Positions 15,314 to 23,649 of a stretch of DNA of 64,000 nt are shown one piece after another (within the stretch, counting starts at the first letter, position 1; each line of letters opens with the position of its first letter). Origin of the DNA: Paraflavitalea soli (lineage in GTDB: Bacteria; Bacteroidota; Bacteroidia; Chitinophagales; Chitinophagaceae); assembly GCF_003555545.1 (NCBI RefSeq), contig NZ_CP032157.1, forward strand, positions 7,258,546 through 7,322,545, given 5' to 3'. Made by a program: the position numbers and the translations under genes. The notes under the pieces are model-generated. The model was not told the DNA's origin and searched no databases. It saw nothing but the letters and a program-made list of their open reading frames with translations.

Positions 15314-18300
15314 TTAATCATAATAGCCGGGAAATATTTCGTCCAATGGAACCAGGATATGGGCGGCTACCGCCTTGTATTGTTCCAATACTACTTCCCT
15401 GTCATAAAATCCTTTCTTATACTCAGGCACAATATAAGGGTCGTCACTCATGTCGAGTTTCTTTGCTACCAGCTTGCTGAATTTTTCATAATCCAGTTCC
15501 GCTACCTGTCCGGGCTTTATATCAAAGTCCGGATAAAAAGGTGTAAGCGCCGCAAAGCCGGCCTTGTAAATAGCGATCAATGCCGTAAGCCTTTGAATGG
15601 CGGCCGCCTTACTGAGTGGAATAGCTGCATAAGCGGCTTCCTTTTTAGCGCCGGAAATAAAATGGGCGCCGGTAAGTTCACCGGCCGCGATGCCGGCCAG
15701 GTAACGGATATAGGTTTCTGCCAGGTATTTGGTTTCATGCCGCGACCAGGATACCTGCACCAGCTTTTTATCAAATACATCCTGGATCGTTCCCTTCAAT
15801 ACACTATCGCCAATAGGAACTACCACTGTTACCGATTGTGGTTCCGCCAATTGGGTACAGGCATCATACATAGCACGTACCTGCATGACCACATCTTCCA
15901 CCTGCTTCACCGCCACCAGGGCCATATTTTTCAAAGGCAGCTTGCCCGTCATCGCCAGTTTACGCCGCATGGTATTGGTATCCCTGGTGGTGAGCAGCCT
16001 GTTCTTTAACTCCCATTGTTGCAGTTTGTCAAGGCTGAACAATTCCGTATCACCCAGCAATACTTGTTCATCACCATAATAAATACCCAGCACTTTATTA
16101 TAATAGACCTTGAACGGGTTTTTGAAAAAACGAACCAGATCGTCCAGCATGATCTCTTCAAAGTTCAACGGGTCTGTTGGTTTGTTGGCTTGAATGACCT
16201 TTTTTCCTGTTGCGCCCACCGTGTCCAGGTAGCTGTACAGCCGCTTATTGCCCAGGGCATATTGATGGCTGAAGCTCTGCAGTGGTTGCAGGGTAACCAG
16301 CTGCGGTCTTACAGTTTCTGGTGCTTCGGCCCCCGCCTCAATATAATCCAGCAGCTCATCGATAAGGGCCGAAGGAGGCAGCGTGCTATTGTCTTTCGCA
16401 TTTTGCCCCCGGTAACTGATGTACAGGTATTCCCGGGCCGATTGAACGGTTTCCAGGAACAGGTGTTTATCATTCTCTTTTACATTCCGGTCACCCCTTT
16501 GCCGTTGCCTGGTGATGAGGTTAAAACTGGCTGGTTGTTCCCGGCGTGGAAACTTATCGTAATCAAGCCCCATCAACGCTACTACTTTAAAAGGAATGCT
16601 TCGCATGGGGATCAGCGAACAGAAAGTGATACCGCCATTGGCAAATAAACCGCTGCGTGTAGTGCCGGAAAGTATTTGCAGGAAATTATGTCCAAACACC
16701 TCAAAGGAGATATCCTCCGTCATGTATTCATACAACAGGTTATAATCCGCCAGGTGTTTCATCAGCGTATGATAATCTTCGTCTGTGTCTTCTGCCGGTT
16801 CCAACACCAGGTTGTGTAACAGGTACTCCACATATTCCACCCAGCCTGCAATTGCACGCGGGGTTCTTCGCTGCCGTATCGTATCCATCAGTATGTCGGC
16901 AAAGTGACAGAAGCGGATGATCTCCAGCGCTTCACTGCCTTCCAGCATATCCAGCGGGTAGAAAGAATCAGCCCCATCGGAATACACCATTTCCCCACTC
17001 ATGCAAATACCAAACATAATACGCTTGATACCATATTCCCAGCTCACCAGGTGCGTGTCATCTTCCGTTCTTCCCGTGAGGCCAAAGCGGATATTAGCCG
17101 CATCTACCACCTGCCGGATGCGTGTCACATCCGTGATGTCAAAACGTTTGCGGATAAGGGAGGAGTCGAGCAATTGCAATACTGCCTCAGCTTTGAAGTT
17201 TTCTTCATTCAGTAACAATATCGAGCGAAGCGCCGTAAAGATATTGTCGCTCTCATTATAACTTTCATCGGCAATAACGTACCTTATTTTATAGGGGGCA
17301 TTGTTAAATACCGCTTTGATATAGGGCGCGTAGCTGTCAATATCACTCACCATCACAACGATGTCGCGCGGCGAAAGCGTTTCTTTTCTTTTATCGACCA
17401 GGTATACCAGGTAATTGTACAGCGACTCCACTTCACGCGCTATCGTATAGCAGGCATTGATCTGAATGGAGCCGTCACTGATATCAGCTGCTGTAAACTG
17501 GTGACGGCTGGTGGTGGCGGCATTAAAAATATCGTCTTGTATTTTGTGCAGCAGGCTATCCGGAACCGGCGGCACGATCCCGACATCTTCATAGGCATTC
17601 AGAAATTCATCATGCTGGAAGAACAAAGCAAATGAATCCTGTATTACACGCCCCCAACTGGTAAGGAGGGTATTGCCAATGATGCTGTCTTCCGCATTTT
17701 TATAACCTTTCTGCCGCCATCCCGCCAGTTGTTTTTCGCTGCGGTCCTCAAACCAGTATACCAGCGGCGAGGGATTGATAAAATAGAAATGAACATCAAC
17801 AATGGCCGACAGCTCAAAAAGGATCTGTACGTGGTATGCCGTGATGATCGACAGGCCAAACAACTGTACACGGGGCAGGCGGGCCTTCAGCTGCGCCTGG
17901 GTAGCAGGTTGCTTCAGTTTCTCCAATATCAGCGTGCTCACCATTGTTTTGTCCGGCAATGCATTGCCTGCCTCTTTCTTAGCCCTGGTCCATAGGTACT
18001 GCTGCCAGGTATGGTCCGCATCATCCTGGCTGGCCCCTTCATTCCATTGCCTGATGATCTCCGGCCGGTACACCTGGTATTGATCAAAAAGATCGCCCAC
18101 TTTTTCTGCCAGTGCTATACGTCGCGTATCTGCTTCCTGGCCTGCGTGCTGGAAATAATCAGCGATGGAGGGAAAGCGGCTGCTGAATTCTTTTTCTCCC
18201 AGTAGTTTGAATAATAACCAGCTGAGGTTGGTGGCCGATAGCATTTCTGTATATTTTCCTCCCAGCAGGTAATATAGCTGATGCACCAGCTCATTCGGTT

Positions 18301-18490
18301 TCATAAAACGACAATTGGCCGTAATGCCCAACCGGTGTGCTATTTGCAGCTTCAGCCAGTTGTTCATGCCATCCGTTTGCGTAACGATATAGTGTGGATC
18401 AAATACACTGTCACCTGCTTCCTGCAGGTTGTCGGCCAGTCCGGTGGCCAGGCTATCCAGTGAATTGGAAACTTTTAGATACAATGCCAT
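15314..18490 (-). CDS. recC: Exodeoxyribonuclease V subunit RecC
   Basis: 1058 residues (E. coli RecC 1122). The opening LYLKVSNSLDSLATGLADNL and then TDGMNNWLKLQIAHRLGITANCRFMKPNELV is the RecC N-terminal signature (inactive helicase-like domain; VQSxGMxxWLxxxLAxxxGI..F..P). FCSLIPMRSIPFKVVALMGLDYDKFPRREQ is the conserved GALVPMRSIPFRVVCLLGMNDGVYPR region. The C-terminal part is the degenerate nuclease-like fold. RecC holds the RecB and RecD motors together, splits the duplex and reads the Chi site. It lies 16 bp after recD and 12 bp before recB. Whether its Chi-reading pocket matches the enterobacterial one cannot be judged here. Confidence 0.94.
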   Translation of the reverse strand: MALYLKVSNSLDSLATGLADNLQEAGDSVFDPHYIVTQTDGMNNWLKLQIAHRLGITANCRFMKPNELVHQLYYLLGGKYTEMLSATNLSWLLFKLLGEKEFSSRFPSIADYFQHAGQEADTRRIALAEKVGDLFDQYQVYRPEIIRQWNEGASQDDADHTWQQYLWTRAKKEAGNALPDKTMVSTLILEKLKQPATQAQLKARLPRVQLFGLSIITAYHVQILFELSAIVDVHFYFINPSPLVYWFEDRSEKQLAGWRQKGYKNAEDSIIGNTLLTSWGRVIQDSFALFFQHDEFLNAYEDVGIVPPVPDSLLHKIQDDIFNAATTSRHQFTAADISDGSIQINACYTIAREVESLYNYLVYLVDKRKETLSPRDIVVMVSDIDSYAPYIKAVFNNAPYKIRYVIADESYNESDNIFTALRSILLLNEENFKAEAVLQLLDSSLIRKRFDITDVTRIRQVVDAANIRFGLTGRTEDDTHLVSWEYGIKRIMFGICMSGEMVYSDGADSFYPLDMLEGSEALEIIRFCHFADILMDTIRQRRTPRAIAGWVEYVEYLLHNLVLEPAEDTDEDYHTLMKHLADYNLLYEYMTEDISFEVFGHNFLQILSGTTRSGLFANGGITFCSLIPMRSIPFKVVALMGLDYDKFPRREQPASFNLITRQRQRGDRNVKENDKHLFLETVQSAREYLYISYRGQNAKDNSTLPPSALIDELLDYIEAGAEAPETVRPQLVTLQPLQSFSHQYALGNKRLYSYLDTVGATGKKVIQANKPTDPLNFEEIMLDDLVRFFKNPFKVYYNKVLGIYYGDEQVLLGDTELFSLDKLQQWELKNRLLTTRDTNTMRRKLAMTGKLPLKNMALVAVKQVEDVVMQVRAMYDACTQLAEPQSVTVVVPIGDSVLKGTIQDVFDKKLVQVSWSRHETKYLAETYIRYLAGIAAGELTGAHFISGAKKEAAYAAIPLSKAAAIQRLTALIAIYKAGFAALTPFYPDFDIKPGQVAELDYEKFSKLVAKKLDMSDDPYIVPEYKKGFYDREVVLEQYKAVAAHILVPLDEIFPGYYD

Positions 18491-18506
18491 GCTTGCCTCG
18501 TAGTGA

Positions 18507-20327
18507 TTAAGAAATAAGCGTTGATGATCCCGGTTGAAAGCGCGCTGCTATACCCGAAGCTCTTTCTACTACCCGTTGGGCAGCTTCCAGTATCGTCTCG
18601 CCCGATCCTTGCAGGTATACCCGTTTCCGGGCCCGCGTCACCGCCGTATACAACAGCTCCCGCGTAAGTAAAGGCGAATTGGCTATTGGCGGCAATATCA
18701 CCAGCACCTCATCAAATTCTGAGCCCTGACTCTTATGAATGGTCATGGCAAACACCGTTTCGGCTTCACTCAGATAACCAGGCATGATCGACCTGAGCGT
18801 TCCTGTACTGTCTTCAAACCAGGCCATCAATACGCCTTGTTTATTGGCACGGATAATACCTGTATCTCCATTGAACAGTCCGTGTTCATAATAATTACGC
18901 GTCAATATAATAGGACGGTTCTCGTAAAAAGGAACCGTATGCTGAATGAGCTTTTTGCTGTCGAGCCATTTTTCGATCCTGCTGTTGATCGCATACAATC
19001 CCTGTTCCCCTTCCCTTACTGCGCAAAGCACACGCAGGGCATTCATCTTTTTAAGGGCCGAAGAGATGTCTTTCTCGGTGATGAAAGCGGCATAGCCTGC
19101 TATAAACTTTTCAAACAGGTCATTCGAATACAATGGGTCAATAACCACCTGCTCATCCCTGGAAGGCGGCAGAAATTGTTGTAAGGCCGCAGCATCATTA
19201 CCGATCACTGCCTTGCTGAAGGAGCCGATGCCCGTATGTCCTGTAAAGCGATGGCTGCGCCGCAATTCTACCAGGTGCTGGAATAAGGGATGCTCATGTT
19301 GATGGCTGATATGGCTCTCAGGCAGCCGATAACGGTCATCCTCAATAAACTCATTGATCAGCGCAAGCCTTTCTGCCGAAAATTGATTGAGGATAGGTTG
19401 GGCCAGACAGAGATCACCAAATAAGCTGCCCGCTTCTACCGAAGCCAGCTGATCCTTATCGCCCAGCATGATCAGCCGGGTTCCGGGCGCAATAGCATCC
19501 AGCAATTTGGCAAACAAAGCCACGTCGATCATCGAACATTCATCTACGATCACTACATCATAACTCAGTGGATTTTGCTGGTTGTGCCGGAAGTAATGTG
19601 TACCTGCCACTGGTTTAAGCAAACGGTGAATCGTAGAGGGATGCAATGCCTGGAATTTTTCCAGTATCGGAGCTTCCAGTGGCAACGTTGTCTGCCGCAG
19701 ACTTTCTGCCATGCGGGCAGCTGCCTTACCCGTGGGTGCTGCCAGGGCCACCTTCAAAGCCGGGTTCGTGGTATATAGTAAGGATAATATTTTGGCTACT
19801 GTAGTCGTCTTGCCGGTACCGGGACCGCCTGTAATGATCGTGAAATTGTGGAGGATGCCTGTAATGGCCGCCGCCAATGGCCAGTCGGCCAGGTCTTCAG
19901 ACGCTCCCGCAGATCCGTTGCCGGGGTTGCTAAACAATCGGCTGATGAATGCTTTGTGTTGCCGCAGCAATGCCAGCCGTTGCGGTAGTTGCGCTTGTTC
20001 CTCTGCCAGGAACTGCCGGATACGTTGCAGGAATCCCGTTTCATACCGGAAATACCGTTGCAGGTATAGCCTGTTTTGATACAACACAAAAGGTTGTCGA
20101 TCGTCCCCGTTTTTGCCCACGAGTGGGAGGGTTTCCAGCGATTGGCTGCCGCCTGGTAGAAGATGGTAATAAGCTGGTAGGTCATCAGCGCTGGCAGTCA
20201 ACTGATCCAGGTGCAGACAGATATGCCCTTCACTGAGTTTTTTAGATAGGAGATAAGCATAAGGCTTCAATGCCGGTATCCCAAAATATTCGGCAAACTG
20301 TTGGTGAACATCATTGAGCGCATGCAT
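18507..20327 (-). CDS. recD: Exodeoxyribonuclease V subunit RecD
   Basis: 606 residues, nearly the length of E. coli RecD (608). Superfamily 1B helicase: Walker A GGPGTGKT (167-174), APTGKAAARMAESL (198-210), Walker B VDECSMID (261-268), GDKDQLASVEAG and, near the end, TIHKSQGSEFDEVLVILP with the YTAVTRARK motif. It is the fast 5'-3' motor of RecBCD. It is the first gene of a recD-recC-recB operon, the reverse of the E. coli recB-recD order and without ptrA. The N-terminal domain is the short RecD type, not the long RecD2 form. A weak -7 like TAACTTGC lies just before the start. Confidence 0.95.
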   Translation of the reverse strand: MHALNDVHQQFAEYFGIPALKPYAYLLSKKLSEGHICLHLDQLTASADDLPAYYHLLPGGSQSLETLPLVGKNGDDRQPFVLYQNRLYLQRYFRYETGFLQRIRQFLAEEQAQLPQRLALLRQHKAFISRLFSNPGNGSAGASEDLADWPLAAAITGILHNFTIITGGPGTGKTTTVAKILSLLYTTNPALKVALAAPTGKAAARMAESLRQTTLPLEAPILEKFQALHPSTIHRLLKPVAGTHYFRHNQQNPLSYDVVIVDECSMIDVALFAKLLDAIAPGTRLIMLGDKDQLASVEAGSLFGDLCLAQPILNQFSAERLALINEFIEDDRYRLPESHISHQHEHPLFQHLVELRRSHRFTGHTGIGSFSKAVIGNDAAALQQFLPPSRDEQVVIDPLYSNDLFEKFIAGYAAFITEKDISSALKKMNALRVLCAVREGEQGLYAINSRIEKWLDSKKLIQHTVPFYENRPIILTRNYYEHGLFNGDTGIIRANKQGVLMAWFEDSTGTLRSIMPGYLSEAETVFAMTIHKSQGSEFDEVLVILPPIANSPLLTRELLYTAVTRARKRVYLQGSGETILEAAQRVVERASGIAARFQPGSSTLIS

Positions 20328-20385
20328 GGCCGCAAGTTAGCGCATTACCCGAATAATTAATACTTCGTTCCCATGGTAGCGCCGA

Positions 20386-20488
20386 TGCCTTTATGACTCG
20401 TTGCCTTCCGCTCGCGGCTCACAGCTCGTGGCTCGTAGCTTGCCTTTCCCCCTCATTGCCTTTATGCCTTTTTGCCTCGATGCCTTTT
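20386..20488. repeat. Composite 8 bp/7 bp tandem array
   Basis: 20386-20409: TGCCTTTA, TGACTCGT, TGCCTTCC. 20410-20444: five 7 bp units GCTCGCG, GCTCACA, GCTCGTG, GCTCGTA, GCTTGCC. 20457-20488: TGCCTTTA, TGCCTTTT, TGCCTCGA, TGCCTTTT. The array covers the last codons of the reductase gene that ends at 20391. Confidence 0.75.
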
Positions 20489-21050
20489 CATAATACAGTA
20501 TCACCACACCCGAACTGAAAGCCTTTGTTCTCAAAAGCTTCAATGGGTAGCGATCCTGCATGTCCCGGAAAAGCGGAATACCATTGCCCAGGGTTACGGG
20601 GTGTACCCACAACACGATCTCATCCACCAGGCCCAAATGCATTAAGCGCGATACAATACTCCCGCTGCCCAGTATGATCATATCCATGCCTGGCTGTTCT
20701 TTCAGCGCCATCACGGCTTTCCCAATATCTTTTTTCACCAGCCTGGTATTTCTCCATTCCACCGTACGCAGCGATTTGGAGAATACGATCTTGGCGTAGT
20801 TATTCATCATATTCGCATAGGAACATTCCTGTCTTCCGTAAGCGGTATTGTTGGCTTCATAAGGCCAGTAACTGGCCATCGCCTGGTAGGTGACCCGCCC
20901 CAGCAATATGCTGTCCACCATACACAACTGCTCGAAGGCGAAACTGGCCATTTCTTCATTCCAATGTGGAAAATGCCAGTCAAGCTCTCCGCGGGGGCCG
21001 GCCATAAAGCCGTCAAGGGTTACATTTATTGATACAATTATTTTACGCAT
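20391..21050 (-). CDS. Dihydrofolate reductase family protein (RibD C-terminal type)
   Basis: 219 residues. MRKIIVSINVTLDGFMAGPRGELDWH is the typical opening of the RibD-C/DHFR-like family, followed by DSILLGRVTYQAMASYWP and LGSGSIVSRLMHLGLVDEIVLWVHPVTLGNGIPLF. These are small NADPH-dependent reductases of uncertain substrate; true folate reductase activity is not implied. The family ends around LYYEKA (residue about 191). The remaining 27 residues are translated from the 7/8 bp repeat array, so the gene seems to have lost its original stop. It is divergent from the GlxA-type regulator, a common pairing, and a -7 box TACATTTG lies 20 bp upstream. Confidence 0.85.
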   Translation of the reverse strand: MRKIIVSINVTLDGFMAGPRGELDWHFPHWNEEMASFAFEQLCMVDSILLGRVTYQAMASYWPYEANNTAYGRQECSYANMMNNYAKIVFSKSLRTVEWRNTRLVKKDIGKAVMALKEQPGMDMIILGSGSIVSRLMHLGLVDEIVLWVHPVTLGNGIPLFRDMQDRYPLKLLRTKAFSSGVVILYYEKASRQKGIKAMRGKGKLRATSCEPRAEGNES

Positions 21051-21069
21051 CTGGCATCTATTGGATGAA

Positions 21070-21077
21070 CAAATGTA
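21070..21077 (-). promoter_or_regulatory. Possible -7 box of the DHFR-like gene
   Basis: TACATTTG on the minus strand, an exact TAnnTTTG, 20 bp before the start codon; no good -33 box. Confidence 0.4.
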
Positions 21078-21292
21078 CTTCCGTACAACGGTGCTGATAG
21101 CGTGTGGTTGCGACTAATAGAGGGTTTGTTGCGACATGAAAAGATGACCAGCCCGGGAAAACGCCTGTCTTGTAGCCTGTGTCTCTGCAGGTTGTTGGTT
21201 ATCAATGCTTTTACGATCCCTGGATCGTACAGTCGGCGCCCGAAAAGGAGACAATTCATTCTAAGCTTATTATTGATTGTACACAAAAATCG

Positions 21293-21324
21293 TTTGAATG
21301 TGTAACCATATTATTATACTTTTG
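21293..21324 (+). promoter_or_regulatory. Canonical promoter of the GlxA-type regulator gene
   Basis: TTTG (21293-21296), exactly 20 bp, TACTTTTG (21317-21324). The transcript would have a leader of about 135 nt before the ATG at 21466. The rest of the 415 bp gap between the divergent genes shows nothing else recognisable. Confidence 0.7.
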
Positions 21325-21465
21325 GCTCCACAGAGCTGATAAATTTACTCCCCCTTTCGATGTTTCAAATGGCATTACTAAACTGCCCAGGTCCATGTAT
21401 TGGCCCAAAACGATCGGTATTGGTAACTGGAACGTTCGGCCCCCAAAAAATAATAAAAAGCGCAG

Positions 21466-22446
21466 ATGAAACACATATCCATCCTGGTGCCTGAAGAGGC
21501 TGTCCTGACAAGTATCACCGACCCCCGCATGTTATTTGCCGCGGTCAACGACTTTTTGAAAAGAGCCGGCAAAGAACCCATGTTTAAAGTGGAACTGGTG
21601 GGCCTTTCAAAAGAAGTGCAATTGTACCAGGGCTCCTTTACTGTACATACCGATGTACTGTTGCAGGACGTCAAAAAAACTGACCTGATCTTTATTCCGG
21701 CTATCGGCGGTGATCTGCAGGTAGCCATCGAAAAGAATAAAGAGTTTTATCCCTGGATCATTCGCCAGAAAGCCCAGGGCGCCGAAGTGGCCAGCCTTTG
21801 CATAGGCGCTTTCCTCCTGGCCTCTACCGGTCTGCTCGAAGGAAGAAAATGCTCTACCCACTGGGTCTATGCCAATGAGTTCCGGAATATGTTTCCCGGG
21901 ATCACCCTCGTAGATGATAAGATCATTACAGAAGAAGAAGGCCTTTATTCCAGTGGAGGCGCCAATTCTTACTGGAACCTCCTGATATACCTGGTCGAGA
22001 AAAAAGTAGGGCGTGAAATGGCCATCCTTACCTCTAAGTTCTTTGCCATAGAAATAGACCGGAAAAGCCAGTCCCCTTTTATTATGTTCAATGGACAGAA
22101 GCGCCATGAAGATGAACCCATCAAACTGGCCCAGGAATTCATTGAAAAGAATGTGACTGAAAAAATATCCGTAGAAGAACTGGCCGTAAAGTTTGCGATC
22201 GGCCGCCGCCATTTTGAAAGACGTTTTAAAAAGGCCACCAACAATACCCCCGTTGAATACATTCAACGAGTAAAGATCGAAGCAGCCAAAAAACACCTGG
22301 AAAGCAGCCGGAAAAATGTCAATGAAGTGATGTATGAAGTAGGGTATTCCGATACCAAGGCCTTCCGCACCGTGTTTAAGAAGATCACCGGCCTTTCGCC
22401 CATTGACTACAAGAATAAATACAATAAGGAAGCTGTAGTGGCCTAA
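21466..22446 (+). CDS. GlxA-family transcription regulator (DJ-1/PfpI plus AraC)
   Basis: 326 residues. Residues 1-185 form a DJ-1/PfpI-like domain with the nucleophile-elbow cysteine C112 in VASLCIGAFLLASTGLL and the STHW motif typical of GlxA-type sensors. Residues about 220-320 are an AraC domain with two helix-turn-helix units (ISVEELAVKFAIGRRHFERRFKKATNNTP and NVNEVMYEVGYSDTKAFRTVFKKITGLSP). It is expected to bind DNA and respond to a small molecule through the N-terminal domain; the effector is unknown. It is divergent from the DHFR-like reductase, a likely target. Its stop overlaps that of the convergent cyclase gene by 4 bp. Confidence 0.92.
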   Translation: MKHISILVPEEAVLTSITDPRMLFAAVNDFLKRAGKEPMFKVELVGLSKEVQLYQGSFTVHTDVLLQDVKKTDLIFIPAIGGDLQVAIEKNKEFYPWIIRQKAQGAEVASLCIGAFLLASTGLLEGRKCSTHWVYANEFRNMFPGITLVDDKIITEEEGLYSSGGANSYWNLLIYLVEKKVGREMAILTSKFFAIEIDRKSQSPFIMFNGQKRHEDEPIKLAQEFIEKNVTEKISVEELAVKFAIGRRHFERRFKKATNNTPVEYIQRVKIEAAKKHLESSRKNVNEVMYEVGYSDTKAFRTVFKKITGLSPIDYKNKYNKEAVVA

Positions 22447-23531
22447 GCTGGTGTTAATGCTACCAGCATAACCTCTTTCTCTTTGCCTTTGAGTTTAATG
22501 GCGCCTAATGAACGGGTGATATAATTCCTCAGTGAATACAATTCCGAGAGCAGGTCCGAGGAGGCGATCACCTCTTCGTTCAGTTCGCCGCATTTGTCCA
22601 GTATGCGGGAGGTTGTGTTCAGCACATCCCCCGAATAGGTAATATCCCTTTTGATAATGCCTACCTCGCCGGCGATCACCCTGCCGCAATGCATGCCTGC
22701 TTTAAACGAAGGCACCAGCCCATAGCGGTGGAGGTATTTATCCCGTAGCTGTTGGATACGCAGCTTCATATCGAAGAAGCAGCGGATACATTGCAGGTTT
22801 TCTTTGCCATCCTCGTAATTCCAGGCGATCACTACCTCATCGCCTACATATTGATAAATATTCCCCTTGTTTTCCAGTATCGGCGCAGTGATGTCTGCAA
22901 AAAAGTCTTTCAGCAAAGCATGGTAATTTTCATTGCCCAATTGCTCAGCCATCGTAGTAGAGGCGTTCAGATCCAGGAACATGAATATCCTATTCTCTTC
23001 CTTCGGTGTATTGTACCGCCCCATGATGATATTCCAGAAATCGCCCTGGCCAAATTTGCTGTTTACCTGTAACAACAGTTGTGTAACCCCTACAACAAAT
23101 CCCCAGAATATAGCTGCCTTGATATGCGAACTGTCCTTCAGGAATTTTTGAAAAGCTGCCCAGGATACCGGGTCTGTAAGCGGCCGGCCCGTACGTATCG
23201 GCACCAGTATCACACCCATCAGTACAGAAATAAAAGCAACTATGAGCAATAAGGAAATACACACTATGAGGATCGTATATCCATAAGGCTTGTCCTGGTA
23301 TCTTACATTCACATAAAACACCAGCAGGCTCCCACCGATCAATGCACCAATCAATCCGGCACCCACATTCCGTACTGCTGAGACCGTAAAAGAATATTTA
23401 TCCGAAAGTCCGAGGGTGTTATCCGTAAGCAATACCAGCAGGTCATACACAGTCATCAGCAGCCCCATCAGCATCCAGGCTACAATGATCACCGCCAGTT
23501 GTTTAAATTTTAGTTGAGTTCCCCTGTTCAC
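22443..23531 (-). CDS. Membrane class III adenylate/guanylate cyclase
   Basis: 362 residues. Four transmembrane helices (about 10-30, 55-75, 85-112, 135-155) precede a class III catalytic domain (about 180-355). The two metal-binding aspartates are D187 (FMFLDLNAST) and D231 (QYVGDEVVIAW); the transition-state asparagine and arginine are in SGDVLNTTSRI. These are the residues needed for activity, so it probably makes a cyclic nucleotide. ATP or GTP preference was not resolved. The start is GTG at 23531, preceded by AAAAGG, a plausible ribosome binding site; the next in-frame ATG would cut the first membrane helix. It is convergent with the GlxA-type gene with a 4 bp overlap. Confidence 0.9.
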   Translation of the reverse strand: MNRGTQLKFKQLAVIIVAWMLMGLLMTVYDLLVLLTDNTLGLSDKYSFTVSAVRNVGAGLIGALIGGSLLVFYVNVRYQDKPYGYTILIVCISLLLIVAFISVLMGVILVPIRTGRPLTDPVSWAAFQKFLKDSSHIKAAIFWGFVVGVTQLLLQVNSKFGQGDFWNIIMGRYNTPKEENRIFMFLDLNASTTMAEQLGNENYHALLKDFFADITAPILENKGNIYQYVGDEVVIAWNYEDGKENLQCIRCFFDMKLRIQQLRDKYLHRYGLVPSFKAGMHCGRVIAGEVGIIKRDITYSGDVLNTTSRILDKCGELNEEVIASSDLLSELYSLRNYITRSLGAIKLKGKEKEVMLVALTPA

Positions 23532-23649
23532 AACCTTTTCTGTTTAGATAGTGAAGTTACAGCCTATAGCACAAATAGATCACGGGTAAATAGGGCCTCC
23601 AAAGGGGCGCTTGCGACTTTTATTCAGGCAAGGGTATCAAGACTGGCCC

